Source: an uncultured Alphaproteobacteria bacterium (lineage in GTDB: Bacteria > Pseudomonadota > Alphaproteobacteria > Micavibrionales > Micavibrionaceae). From it: DNA of 11,549 nucleotides. Numbering within the stretch: position 1 is the stretch's first letter; each line of letters opens with the position of its first letter. The notes beneath the pieces were generated by a model, which worked only from the letters and a program-made list of their open reading frames with translations, did no database searches and was not told the origin of the DNA. Positions 1 through 6,854 of the stretch are shown piece after piece. Location of the stretch: the NCBI GenBank assembly GCA_937124505.1, contig CAKZKV010000277.1:1-11549 (forward strand), written 5' to 3'. The translations under genes were made by a program, and so were the position numbers.

Positions 1-1
1 A

Positions 2-55
2 AGCGTGTGATGACGAAACGGGGCATGTGTCTAATTCTTAAGCAGAACAACTATA
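2..55. repeat. Left copy of 54-bp perfect terminal inverted repeat
   Basis: Bases 2-55 are the exact reverse complement of 11496-11549, and identity stops at base 56. The repeat runs to the edge of the window at both ends, so its full length is unknown. One frame is open inward from the edge (ATG at 10, TAG at 85-87 on this side) and is also open in the other copy, but 54 bp is too short to claim a gene. The most likely explanation is a dispersed repeat at which an assembly contig ended. Confidence 0.9.
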
Positions 56-57
56 AT
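52..57 (+). promoter_or_regulatory. Possible -10 box upstream of anmK
   Basis: A perfect TATAAT lies 53 bases before the anmK ATG. No good -35 sequence is present 16-18 bases upstream (GTCTAA at 29-34). The last two bases lie outside the terminal repeat and are not shared with the right-hand copy. This is a weak candidate based only on the hexamer. Confidence 0.25.
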
Positions 58-74
58 GGTGATTGTTCACAGGA

Positions 75-98
75 GATCCTTCGCTAGCGCTCAGGATG
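75..98. repeat. Dispersed intergenic hairpin repeat before anmK
   Basis: ATCCT (76-80) pairs with AGGAT (93-97) around an inner palindrome CGCTAGCG (82-89). The same kind of element, read on the other strand as 'CATCCTGAGCG...CGAAGGATCT', is a very common dispersed repeat in alphaproteobacterial intergenic DNA, by my recollection. It ends about a dozen bases before the anmK start codon. Confidence 0.65.
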
Positions 99-110
99 AC
101 AATAACGAAG

Positions 111-1226
111 ATGATAGAAAAAAACTATAAAGCAATTGGGTTAATGTCGGGAACATCTCTGGACGGGGTGGACGCTGCCCTGATTGAAACTGACGGGCGG
201 GATTATGCGAAGCCGTTGGCATTTTTTTACAGATCCTATTCAGATGAAGACCGTAAACGCATCAGACCTGTCTTTGGTCAAAAAGACAGAGCGGCTGCAG
301 AGGTTCTGGCGGCTGAAGACATCATTACGCAGCGGCATATAGAGACTGTTAAGGCGCTTCTGGCGCAGGAAAATTTAAAATCCGAAGATATTGATGTGAT
401 TGGGTTTCACGGCCAGACGATTTACCATGCGCCGCAGGACGGGATGACACTGCAAATCGGGGATGGAGAAGCGCTTGCAAAAGAAACCGGGATTGATGTG
501 GTTTATGATTTTCGTAGCAAGGATGTGCAGGCCGGGGGGGAAGGCGCGCCGCTTGCCCCTGTCTATCACCGCGCTCTGGCGAAAACTGCCGGGATTAAAC
601 CACCTTTTGTGATTTTGAATATCGGCGGCGTCTCGAATGTCACATGGATTGGCGAGGGGGGTGACGATATCCTTGCCTTTGATACAGGGCCGGGCAACGC
701 CTTGATGGATGACTGGATTCAAAAACGGACGGGCGAGCGCTATGACCCGGACGGGCAATATGCTGCGGCGGGAAATCCGATTTTTGAATTATTGGAAGCG
801 TGGCTGGCGCATCCCTATTTTAAACGTCTGCCGCCAAAGTCTCTCGACCGGAATGAATGGGATATTGCGGATTTGGGAGGGATTATAAGTGATTTAACAA
901 AAATGCAGATCACGAATGATGGCGCTGCAACTCTGCTGCATTTCACGGCGCAGACAATCCTGACATCATTGGAGCATATGCCGGAAAAACCGGATATCTG
1001 GTATGCCTGTGGTGGCGGACGTCATAACAAGGCGCTGATGGAACTGCTGCAACAAAGCATCCATATAAAATCCATAGATGATCTGGGATGGAACGGGGAC
1101 GCGATTGAGGCGGAATGCTTCGCCTATCTTGCTGTGCGTAGTTTGCTCAACCTGCCAATCAGTTTTCCAAAAACAACGGGGGTTGAACACCCTCTGACAG
1201 GAGGGGAATATGTACCGTTCGGGTGA
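111..1226 (+). CDS. anmK: Anhydro-N-acetylmuramic acid kinase
   Basis: AnmK hydrolyses and phosphorylates 1,6-anhydro-MurNAc to MurNAc-6-phosphate using ATP, in the cytoplasm, so that murein turnover products can be reused. The product is 371 aa, the normal family length. Visible motifs are SGTSLDG (13-19), GFHGQT (98-103), GGEGAPLAP (142-150), NIGGVSN (170-176), FDTGPGN (190-196, whose Asp191 should be the catalytic base) and GGGRHN (301-306). The frame is open upstream to base 63, but the ATG at 111 is chosen because the extra residues come from the hairpin repeat and the family starts a few residues before the glycine-rich SGTS motif. There is no clear Shine-Dalgarno sequence (only GAAG touching the ATG, and AGGA 14 bases away). 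Identity is certain from the motifs; the start is likely. Confidence 0.95.
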   Translation: MIEKNYKAIGLMSGTSLDGVDAALIETDGRDYAKPLAFFYRSYSDEDRKRIRPVFGQKDRAAAEVLAAEDIITQRHIETVKALLAQENLKSEDIDVIGFHGQTIYHAPQDGMTLQIGDGEALAKETGIDVVYDFRSKDVQAGGEGAPLAPVYHRALAKTAGIKPPFVILNIGGVSNVTWIGEGGDDILAFDTGPGNALMDDWIQKRTGERYDPDGQYAAAGNPIFELLEAWLAHPYFKRLPPKSLDRNEWDIADLGGIISDLTKMQITNDGAATLLHFTAQTILTSLEHMPEKPDIWYACGGGRHNKALMELLQQSIHIKSIDDLGWNGDAIEAECFAYLAVRSLLNLPISFPKTTGVEHPLTGGEYVPFG

Positions 1227-1237
1227 CTTTCATATTG

Positions 1238-1265
1238 TTGTTTGGTCGTGAAACTGTGCTATTGT
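1238..1265 (+). promoter_or_regulatory. Candidate promoter for the BHMT-like gene
   Basis: TTGTTT (1238-1243) and TATTGT (1260-1265) are separated by 16 bases in the 76-bp gap after anmK. Each box matches the sigma-70 consensus in four of six positions. The gap suggests the downstream gene need not depend on anmK transcription. This is a sequence-only guess. Confidence 0.3.
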
Positions 1266-1302
1266 GTTACTCCCTTAACCGATGAAAGGAAATAATAAAG
1301 AG

Positions 1303-2364
1303 ATGAGAAAAGGTCTTTTAGAAAGAATTGATAGTGGTGAGGCCGTGCTGCATGCCAGCGGATATCTGTTTGAAATGGAGCGCCGTGGTTATTTACAGGC
1401 GGGAGGGTTTGTGCCCGAAGTGGTGCTGGAACATCCCGAGGTTGTTGAGCAACTAACACGTGAATTTGCCAGATGTGGCGCGGATGTCCTGCTCGCATTT
1501 ACGTATTATGGCCACCGCGAGAAGATGCGCCTGATCGGCAAAGAAGATTTGCTGGAGCCTCTCAACCGTAAAGCCTTGGAAATTGCCCATAAGGTTAGAG
1601 ATGAATTCCCGGATAAACTGGTGGCGGGAAATATCTGTAATACGAATATTTATGAGCCGGGCAATGCAGACTCGGAAAAGGAAGTCCGGGCTATTTTCGA
1701 AGAGCAGGTTGGATGGATTGCAGAATCAAATGTTGATTTAATCGTATCAGAGACAATGTCTCATATCGGTGAGGCAAAGATTGCGTCTGATGTGTGTCAG
1801 CAAGCGGGCATTCCTCTTGTTCAGGGGCTGGTTAGTCATGACGGCAAGCATTTACGGGATTACGAGGGGGGCATAGGGGAGGCCTGTCAAGAACTCCTTG
1901 ATTATGGAACGGATGTTGTCGGAATGAATTGCATGCTTGGCCCGGCCACTATGTTGCCTGTTCTTGAGGAAGTTTGCAAAGTGGTCACAAATGGCCGCGT
2001 CGCAGGATTCCCTGTAGGATACCGTACAACGCCGGAACAGCCCAGCTTCGGCCATATGAAAGACGAGCATCTATGTTGTCCTGATCGCTTGCCGGTTCCG
2101 GGGAACAGCTTCCCGGTCGCGCTTGATTCATTTACATGCACACGCTTTGAATTTGCCGATTTTGCAGAGAAGGCTTTTGCGATGGGTGTACGTTATCTCG
2201 GAACCTGTTGTGGCGGCGCGCCGCATCATATGCGCGCCATGGCGGAGGCCTTGGGGCGGACGACGGAGGCATCAAAATACTCTCCGGACATGTCAAAACA
2301 TGCTTATTACGGAGATGATCCAAGCCTGAAGGATTATAACCGCAAATATGCAGAAAAATTCTGA
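1303..2364 (+). CDS. Betaine-homocysteine methyltransferase-like protein
   Basis: This is a member of the homocysteine S-methyltransferase family (zinc TIM barrel), which moves a methyl group to homocysteine to make methionine. The 353-aa product aligns with almost no gaps to human BHMT as I remember it, for example GLLERIDSGE, ERRGYLQAG, LEHPEVVEQL and MGVRYLGTCCGG. The three zinc cysteines are present: C210 in GMNC and C302-C303 in GTCCGG. Glu150 (human Glu159) and Tyr69 (human Tyr77) are kept. The usual substrate-binding Asp of the GDGG loop (human Asp26) is Ala18 in HASG, human Trp44 is Phe36, and human Tyr160 is Thr151. The C-terminal oligomerisation arm of the ~406-aa vertebrate enzyme is missing. 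The ATG at 1303 is preferred over 1282 because AAAGGA (1285-1290) precedes it, though at a long 12-base spacing. Methyl donor and acceptor are therefore uncertain, so no symbol is given. Confidence 0.85.
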   Translation: MRKGLLERIDSGEAVLHASGYLFEMERRGYLQAGGFVPEVVLEHPEVVEQLTREFARCGADVLLAFTYYGHREKMRLIGKEDLLEPLNRKALEIAHKVRDEFPDKLVAGNICNTNIYEPGNADSEKEVRAIFEEQVGWIAESNVDLIVSETMSHIGEAKIASDVCQQAGIPLVQGLVSHDGKHLRDYEGGIGEACQELLDYGTDVVGMNCMLGPATMLPVLEEVCKVVTNGRVAGFPVGYRTTPEQPSFGHMKDEHLCCPDRLPVPGNSFPVALDSFTCTRFEFADFAEKAFAMGVRYLGTCCGGAPHHMRAMAEALGRTTEASKYSPDMSKHAYYGDDPSLKDYNRKYAEKF

Positions 2365-2376
2365 GTTTTAAAAACG

Positions 2377-2403
2377 AAACCCCGCTTTTACAGGCGGGGT
2401 TTT
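2377..2403. terminator. Bidirectional rho-independent terminator
   Basis: AAACCCCGC (2377-2385) pairs with GCGGGGTTT (2394-2402) around an 8-base loop, with A-rich and T-rich flanks on either side. It sits between two convergent genes, ending 13 bases after the BHMT-like stop and beginning 5 bases beyond the methyltransferase stop on the other strand, so it can serve both. Confidence 0.9.
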
Positions 2404-2407
2404 AACT

Positions 2408-3310
2408 TCAGGATGCTTGCAAGGCAAAGGTGAGATAAGGCTCATCATCCGCCAGGCAGTGATGACTTTCTATGGGGGCTCCGACAGGGGTGAGACCAGC
2501 ATCTGCAAAAATATCCAGCATTGTCTGCCGTGTCATTCCACCATACTGAACAGGGGCGGACTCTTGTGTGAAAATAACGTCACCGTTTTCATTCTTCTCA
2601 GGATCGCGTTGAAGTGTGATCCGGGCTGTGTGGAGTGCTTCGACTTCATTCGCCAGTTCCCATTTATAGCGAATGGCATATTGTGTCTCTGTGTGATCTG
2701 ATAAAAAGATATTCTGTCTGTTTTTTTCTTCAAGTTGAGGGATAAGGTTCTCCCAGTCCCTGAAATCAACGACAAGAAGGCCATCCCGCCCGCTTAATGT
2801 TTCCCGGATGCCGGATAGTGATGTTGTGACATATTCTCTGTATTGATCCCATGTCGTAATAAAGTCGTGCGATTGCACAAGCGTATGGGTAATCAGCGCG
2901 ACATCTACATTTTCTCTAAGGTGGGGGTGTGTTGTAACAATATCTGCCATGCCCCCCTGAAGAATGGTTGTGTCACAAAGCTGGATGCCGGCTTCTGTGA
3001 TACGTGTTCTGTTATTTTCTATTTGTTGGGCCATGGAAGGTGAGAAGTCCGCCAATATCACATGGCCAATAGAAGCAAATCGCTCGTTATCTCTGTTGGC
3101 AATTGTAAAGCCGTCAAGGCCGTTTCCTGCTGCCGGATCAAGAAACGTCAGGTTCGTTTTACCAGGGGCATTAATGTGAGTGGTAATTAAGTGTTCGGCG
3201 GCTGTATTGTGAAGGGCTGCCAGTTTAAGGGTGCGATCTGGCACCATTGCACCATAATCAGCAGCCATATTTTTATAGACATCACATTTAGACATAAGAT
3301 TGGATATCAT
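2408..3310 (-). CDS. Class I SAM-dependent methyltransferase (GNMT/GSMT-like?)
   Basis: This 300-aa soluble protein has the Rossmann-fold layout of class I methyltransferases. Motif I is LDPAAGNGLDG (57-67), the acidic end of strand 2 is ILADFS (Asp88), strand 4 is DVALITHTL (136-144) and strand 5 is LLVVDFRDW (178-186). The strand-5 region followed by NIFLSD (200-205) recalls glycine/sarcosine N-methyltransferases, where 'DHRN' occupies a comparable place and a small beta-rich insertion follows. This is a resemblance from memory, not an alignment. The start at 3310 is chosen because AAGAGA lies just upstream; the alternative ATG at 3295 has no such signal. The gene is divergent from tsaC (42-bp gap) and convergent with the BHMT-like gene. 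The substrate is unknown. A link to glycine betaine metabolism is only suggested by the neighbour. Confidence 0.75.
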   Translation of the reverse strand: MISNLMSKCDVYKNMAADYGAMVPDRTLKLAALHNTAAEHLITTHINAPGKTNLTFLDPAAGNGLDGFTIANRDNERFASIGHVILADFSPSMAQQIENNRTRITEAGIQLCDTTILQGGMADIVTTHPHLRENVDVALITHTLVQSHDFITTWDQYREYVTTSLSGIRETLSGRDGLLVVDFRDWENLIPQLEEKNRQNIFLSDHTETQYAIRYKWELANEVEALHTARITLQRDPEKNENGDVIFTQESAPVQYGGMTRQTMLDIFADAGLTPVGAPIESHHCLADDEPYLTFALQAS

Positions 3311-3352
3311 ATTCTCTTAACAACCATCAAATATTTTTCTAAGATAGCAACC

Positions 3353-4336
3353 ATGCTGATTAAGGAATCTTCTTTAAATGCCATTGTTGATGCGGCGGAA
3401 CGTCTGGGGAAGGGAGAGCTTGTGGCTTTCCCGACCGAGACGGTTTACGGTCTTGGGGCGAATGCGTTAGATGGAAAGGCTGTGGCGCGTATTTTCGAGG
3501 CGAAAGAGCGCCCGGCATTTAATCCGTTGATTATTCATGTCGCGGATCTGGAGATGGCAAAAGAACTTGCCGCCTTTGATGACCGGGCGATAAGTGTTGC
3601 AAAGAAATTCTGGCCGGGGCCGCTGACGCTGATTCTGCCACGCAAAAAAGACTCTCCTGTTTCTGAGCTATGTACGGCAGGTCTGGAGACGATCGCTGTT
3701 CGTATTCCGTCCCATCCCGTTGCACAGGATTTGCTGCGCCGTGCTGAAATACCTGTGGCGGCGCCTTCCGCTAATAAATCCGGGGAGCCATCTCCCACAA
3801 CGCCTGCTCACGTTCTGGAAAGTTTAGGTGATGCGGTGGATCTGATTCTGGCCGCGGGCAAGTGTCACGTTGGTCTGGAATCAACGGTTCTCGATTTATC
3901 GGTTGAGCAGCCTGTCATTTTGCGGAGTGGGGCGGTCACAAAAGAGCAACTGGAGACGATTCTTCCAAATGTCCTTTATTCGAATGACGTCACGCAAACT
4001 CCGAAATCACCGGGACAAACCCTCAAACACTATGCTCCCTCTATCCCTGTACGATTAAATGCCATTGATCTGGAGGAAGGGGAAGCGCTTCTGGCATTCG
4101 GATCAACAAAATTCATGGGTATTCGTTCCGGCGGTGCGGCCTCTGATCTACCCGAATCGAAAGTCAGAAATCTAAGTGAAAGTGGTGATTTACACGAAGC
4201 CGCCGCGAATCTCTTCGCATATTTACGGGAACTGGACAATGCTGAATTTAAAGGGATCGCCGTGATGAATGTCCCTGAAACAGGGATCGGTGTGGCGATC
4301 AACGATCGTCTTCATCGTGCCGCCGGAAGCCAATAA
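3353..4336 (+). CDS. tsaC/sua5: Threonylcarbamoyl-AMP synthase, Sua5 type
   Basis: This enzyme makes threonylcarbamoyl-AMP from threonine, bicarbonate and ATP, the first step of the t6A37 modification of tRNAs reading ANN codons. The product is 327 aa, the length of the two-domain Sua5 form rather than the ~190-aa TsaC form. The YrdC domain (about 7-200) shows PTETVYGLG (27-35), KERPAFNPL (51-59), PSANKSG (138-144), STVLDL (177-182) and LRSGAV (190-195). The linker SPGQTLKHYAP (219-229) leads into the C-terminal Sua5 domain (about 232-325). The frame runs open back to 3191, but those residues overlap the divergent methyltransferase and have no family match, so the ATG at 3353 is used. No strong Shine-Dalgarno sequence precedes it. 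Either symbol is in use for this family. Confidence 0.95.
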   Translation: MLIKESSLNAIVDAAERLGKGELVAFPTETVYGLGANALDGKAVARIFEAKERPAFNPLIIHVADLEMAKELAAFDDRAISVAKKFWPGPLTLILPRKKDSPVSELCTAGLETIAVRIPSHPVAQDLLRRAEIPVAAPSANKSGEPSPTTPAHVLESLGDAVDLILAAGKCHVGLESTVLDLSVEQPVILRSGAVTKEQLETILPNVLYSNDVTQTPKSPGQTLKHYAPSIPVRLNAIDLEEGEALLAFGSTKFMGIRSGGAASDLPESKVRNLSESGDLHEAAANLFAYLRELDNAEFKGIAVMNVPETGIGVAINDRLHRAAGSQ

Positions 4337-4369
4337 TTTTCTCTAAAAATATTGTATATTTGTAGTTTT

Positions 4370-4398
4370 TTGCAATTTCATGCATTCTTTTGTATAAA
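4370..4398 (+). promoter_or_regulatory. Sigma-70-like promoter for the histidine kinase gene
   Basis: TTGCAA (4370-4375) and TATAAA (4393-4398) are separated by exactly 17 bases, in an AT-rich 88-bp gap. Transcription would begin near 4405, about 20 bases before the kinase ATG. This is the best promoter match in the window, but it is a prediction. Confidence 0.55.
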
Positions 4399-4424
4399 GC
4401 ATTAACATTTTGTTAAGAAGTTAT

Positions 4425-5645
4425 ATGGAAGTGGATACAAAAGCAAAAAAAACCCGTCAGTCCCCGGATACAGAGACACTATTGTCCCTGACCCAGGAAA
4501 TTGCACATCTGGGGCATTGGCATTGGTACATTGACGATCAGCGTATTATCTGGTCGGACGAACTGTATCGGATTGCTGGTGTCACAAAGGATACGTTTGA
4601 TCTTTCAATTGATAAAATTAAAAAGCTTGTTCCCAGATCAGATATTGGTTTGCTGATGCAGGGCTTCCAGCGGGCGATTCTGGAACAAAAAGACTATGAT
4701 ATGGAATTCCGTCTTCTGCGCCCGGACGGGGATGTGCGGCATGTGAATTGTGTGGGGCGGGTGACCACAAATCATGATGGAGATGTGACGGAACTTTATG
4801 GCATTCTTCAGGATGTGACTGAGCGTGTTGAGCGGGAGCAGGAATTACGCCGCGCCAAGGAAGACGCTGAAAAGGCCTATGCTGCGAAATCTCAGTTTCT
4901 GGCGAATATGAGCCATGAATTGCGAACACCTCTGAATGCTGTGATCGGCTTTTCCGAGATGATGGAACGTGAGTTATTTGGTGAACTTGGCCATGAGAAA
5001 TATAAGGGATATGTGCAAGGGATCAAAAAAAGCGGCGAGCATTTACTGGATTTGATTTCTGATATTCTGGATATGTCCAAAATCGAGGCCGGAAAATATG
5101 AACTTCATATGGAAGAGCTGAAACTATCGGAGATTATAGAGTCTGTGACGCAAATTATTTTTGGACGCAGTAAAGATTCCGGTATTTCAGTCAATATATC
5201 CATGCAAAATCAGGAGACGTCTATCCGGGCGGATCGGCGGGCCATTACGCAGATTCTTCTAAACCTGCTCTCAAATGCTGTGAAATTTACAAAATCCGGC
5301 GGACGTGTGACCGTTCAATGCTTTGAGAGAACGGACTATGTTCTGTTACGGGTCATTGATACGGGGATTGGGATTCCGGCCAATAAACTGCCTTATGTCA
5401 TGCATCCGTTTGAGCAGGTCAGTCATCAATATGAAAGAGGTCATGAAGGCTCTGGTCTGGGACTGGCGATTACCAAAGAACTGGTTGAACTCCATGGCGG
5501 ATATATTCACATTGAGTCTTATGTGGATCAGGGCACAACGGTTTCTATTCGCCTGCCTTATGTTGCGTCAGGTGATTTAGAAAACGATGCAAACTGGGAA
5601 AAACAACAAATGTCCCCGTTTTTAAAGTCCAAGAAAAGCGCATAA
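4425..5645 (+). CDS. Soluble PAS-domain sensor histidine kinase
   Basis: This is a two-component sensor kinase of 406 aa. A PAS domain of the PAS_3 type spans about 26-133 (from HWHWYIDDQR to GILQDVTERV). A short coiled linker (134-155) leads to a HisKA domain with the H-box FLANMSHELRTPLNAVIGF, in which His164 is the autophosphorylation site. The HATPase domain has the N-box LLNLLSNAVKF (278-288), the G1 box DTGIGIP (312-318), the F-box PFEQV (328-332) and the G2 box GSGLGLAI (342-349). All catalytic boxes are intact. There is no transmembrane segment and no receiver domain, so it should sense a cytoplasmic signal. The region from EKYKGYVQ to LDMSKIEAGKY resembles PleC/DivJ-type kinases of alphaproteobacteria. 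The ATG at 4425 follows AAGAAG at 4-base spacing. No response regulator is adjacent, so the partner is unknown. Confidence 0.92.
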   Translation: MEVDTKAKKTRQSPDTETLLSLTQEIAHLGHWHWYIDDQRIIWSDELYRIAGVTKDTFDLSIDKIKKLVPRSDIGLLMQGFQRAILEQKDYDMEFRLLRPDGDVRHVNCVGRVTTNHDGDVTELYGILQDVTERVEREQELRRAKEDAEKAYAAKSQFLANMSHELRTPLNAVIGFSEMMERELFGELGHEKYKGYVQGIKKSGEHLLDLISDILDMSKIEAGKYELHMEELKLSEIIESVTQIIFGRSKDSGISVNISMQNQETSIRADRRAITQILLNLLSNAVKFTKSGGRVTVQCFERTDYVLLRVIDTGIGIPANKLPYVMHPFEQVSHQYERGHEGSGLGLAITKELVELHGGYIHIESYVDQGTTVSIRLPYVASGDLENDANWEKQQMSPFLKSKKSA

Positions 5646-5682
5646 GGTTTCTATACTCGTGATACTCAATTCCTGTTACTTC

Positions 5683-5749
5683 GTCATTCCGGCGAAGGCC
5701 GGAATCTTTAGCCTTTTAGGAAAAGATCCTGAAACAAGTTCAGGATGAC
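5683..5749. repeat. Composite intergenic repeat of two hairpins
   Basis: Hairpin 1 pairs ATTCCGGC (5686-5693) with GCCGGAAT (5698-5705). Hairpin 2 pairs ATCCTGAA (5726-5733) with TTCAGGAT (5739-5746). The whole block is bounded by GTCAT (5683-5687) and ATGAC (5745-5749), an outer inverted repeat. Hairpin 2 recurs exactly, on the other strand, at 11400-11420. The block lies between the convergent kinase and mltG genes. It has no T-tract of terminator type, though it may still block transcription from either side. Confidence 0.8.
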
Positions 5750-5762
5750 AAGTATATCAGGA

Positions 5763-6812
5763 TTATTCAAACAGGGGCTCGTTAACCTCTTCCTCAATAA
5801 CGTCTTGACTGATTGCCTTCTTTTCTTTTTCTGCGCGGATTTTACGCCAGTTGGCAACGTTGTAGTTATGCTCCTGCAAGGTTTTTGCAAAAAGATGTCC
5901 GCCTTTTCCATCGGCAACAAAGTAGATAAAGTCATGTTCTTCGGGATTAAGGGCGGCGGCAATGGAGTCTTTTCCAGGATTGGCAATCGGGCCGGGCGGC
6001 AGACCCGGATATTTATACGTGTTATAAGGGGAGTCTATTTGCAGGTCTTTCTTAAGAAGTTGACGTCCCAGAGGGCCTTTGCCGTCATTTTTATGATCTC
6101 CTTTTGTGATCGCATAAATAACCGTCGGATCAGTCTGTAAGGGCATATTTTTATTCAGGCGATTGACAAAAACACCGGCAACGCGGCGGCGTTCCTCAGG
6201 CACTCCCGTTTCTTTTTCAATAATCGAGGCCAGAATAATCGCCTCTTCCTTGTTTTTAACCGGAAGGTTCGCCGCTCTGCTGTCCCAGAGTTCATCAAGG
6301 ACTTCATGCATTTTTTGCTGCATAAGCTTGATTTTGTCTGTGCGTGTATCGCCAAGGCTGTAACTATATGTCTCGGGAAGCAATGATCCTTCCGGGGGAA
6401 CGGCTTCAATTTCCCCCTTCAGATATTCGGCCTTCTTCAAAAGACGGACAATTTCATGGCTTGTCAGGCCTTCTGGAATCGTGATTTGCCGTTGGACAAC
6501 CTGACCATTTTCCAATTTGCCCAGCACGTCTATCATGGGAATGCCCTTGTCAAACCGATATTCCCCGGCTTTCAATGTCCCGATCCCCATGACTTTCATG
6601 GCGGCTTTGAAAAGAAAAGGGGAGGAAATCACATTTTCCTGATTTAATTTGCCAGCAATTTGGCCGCCGCCCATGCCTTGCTCAATAATCAGAGTTTTGT
6701 CTTCTGCCAAAGGGCCCGGTGCAGACAGAGATTTCAGGCCGATAATCACAACAACGGCTATAATCGCGGAGAGCAAAATAAAAATAGAAAGAAATGTGCC
6801 TATGAATTTCAT
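5763..6812 (-). CDS. mltG: Endolytic murein transglycosylase MltG (YceG-like)
   Basis: MltG is an inner-membrane lytic transglycosylase that cuts nascent glycan strands and so sets their length. The 349-aa product has one N-terminal membrane helix (about 5-26) with the rest in the periplasm. A LysM-like region (about 37-110) precedes the YceG catalytic domain. The catalytic Glu is Glu199 in ILASIIEKETG, followed by RRVAGVFVNRL (209-219), LQTDPTVIYA (225-234), DSPYNTYKYPGLPPGPIANPG (260-280) and FIYFVADGKGGHLFAKT (295-311), all typical of the family. It starts 42 bases after fabF, so the two are probably cotranscribed. No clear Shine-Dalgarno sequence precedes the ATG; a small dyad (CAGGA/TCCTG, 6826-6842) lies in the gap. 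Confidence 0.95.
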   Translation of the reverse strand: MKFIGTFLSIFILLSAIIAVVVIIGLKSLSAPGPLAEDKTLIIEQGMGGGQIAGKLNQENVISSPFLFKAAMKVMGIGTLKAGEYRFDKGIPMIDVLGKLENGQVVQRQITIPEGLTSHEIVRLLKKAEYLKGEIEAVPPEGSLLPETYSYSLGDTRTDKIKLMQQKMHEVLDELWDSRAANLPVKNKEEAIILASIIEKETGVPEERRRVAGVFVNRLNKNMPLQTDPTVIYAITKGDHKNDGKGPLGRQLLKKDLQIDSPYNTYKYPGLPPGPIANPGKDSIAAALNPEEHDFIYFVADGKGGHLFAKTLQEHNYNVANWRKIRAEKEKKAISQDVIEEEVNEPLFE

Positions 6813-6854
6813 TGCAGGATAGTAGCAGGATGTTGTGTCCTGAAAAAGATGAAT

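Noticed and set aside
375..758. A 127-codon minus-strand frame inside anmK
   Set aside because: It is a shadow of anmK with no motif and no ribosome site.
3191..3352. A 54-residue N-terminal extension of the tsaC/sua5 frame
   Set aside because: It overlaps the divergent methyltransferase gene and its start region, and the family begins at the ATG at 3353.
5646..5762. Rho-independent terminator between the kinase and mltG genes
   Set aside because: The hairpins are present but no T-tract follows either of them on either strand, so they are listed as repeats.
5745..6140. A 131-codon plus-strand frame over the end of mltG
   Set aside because: It is antisense to conserved mltG catalytic-domain coding and begins inside the dispersed repeat.
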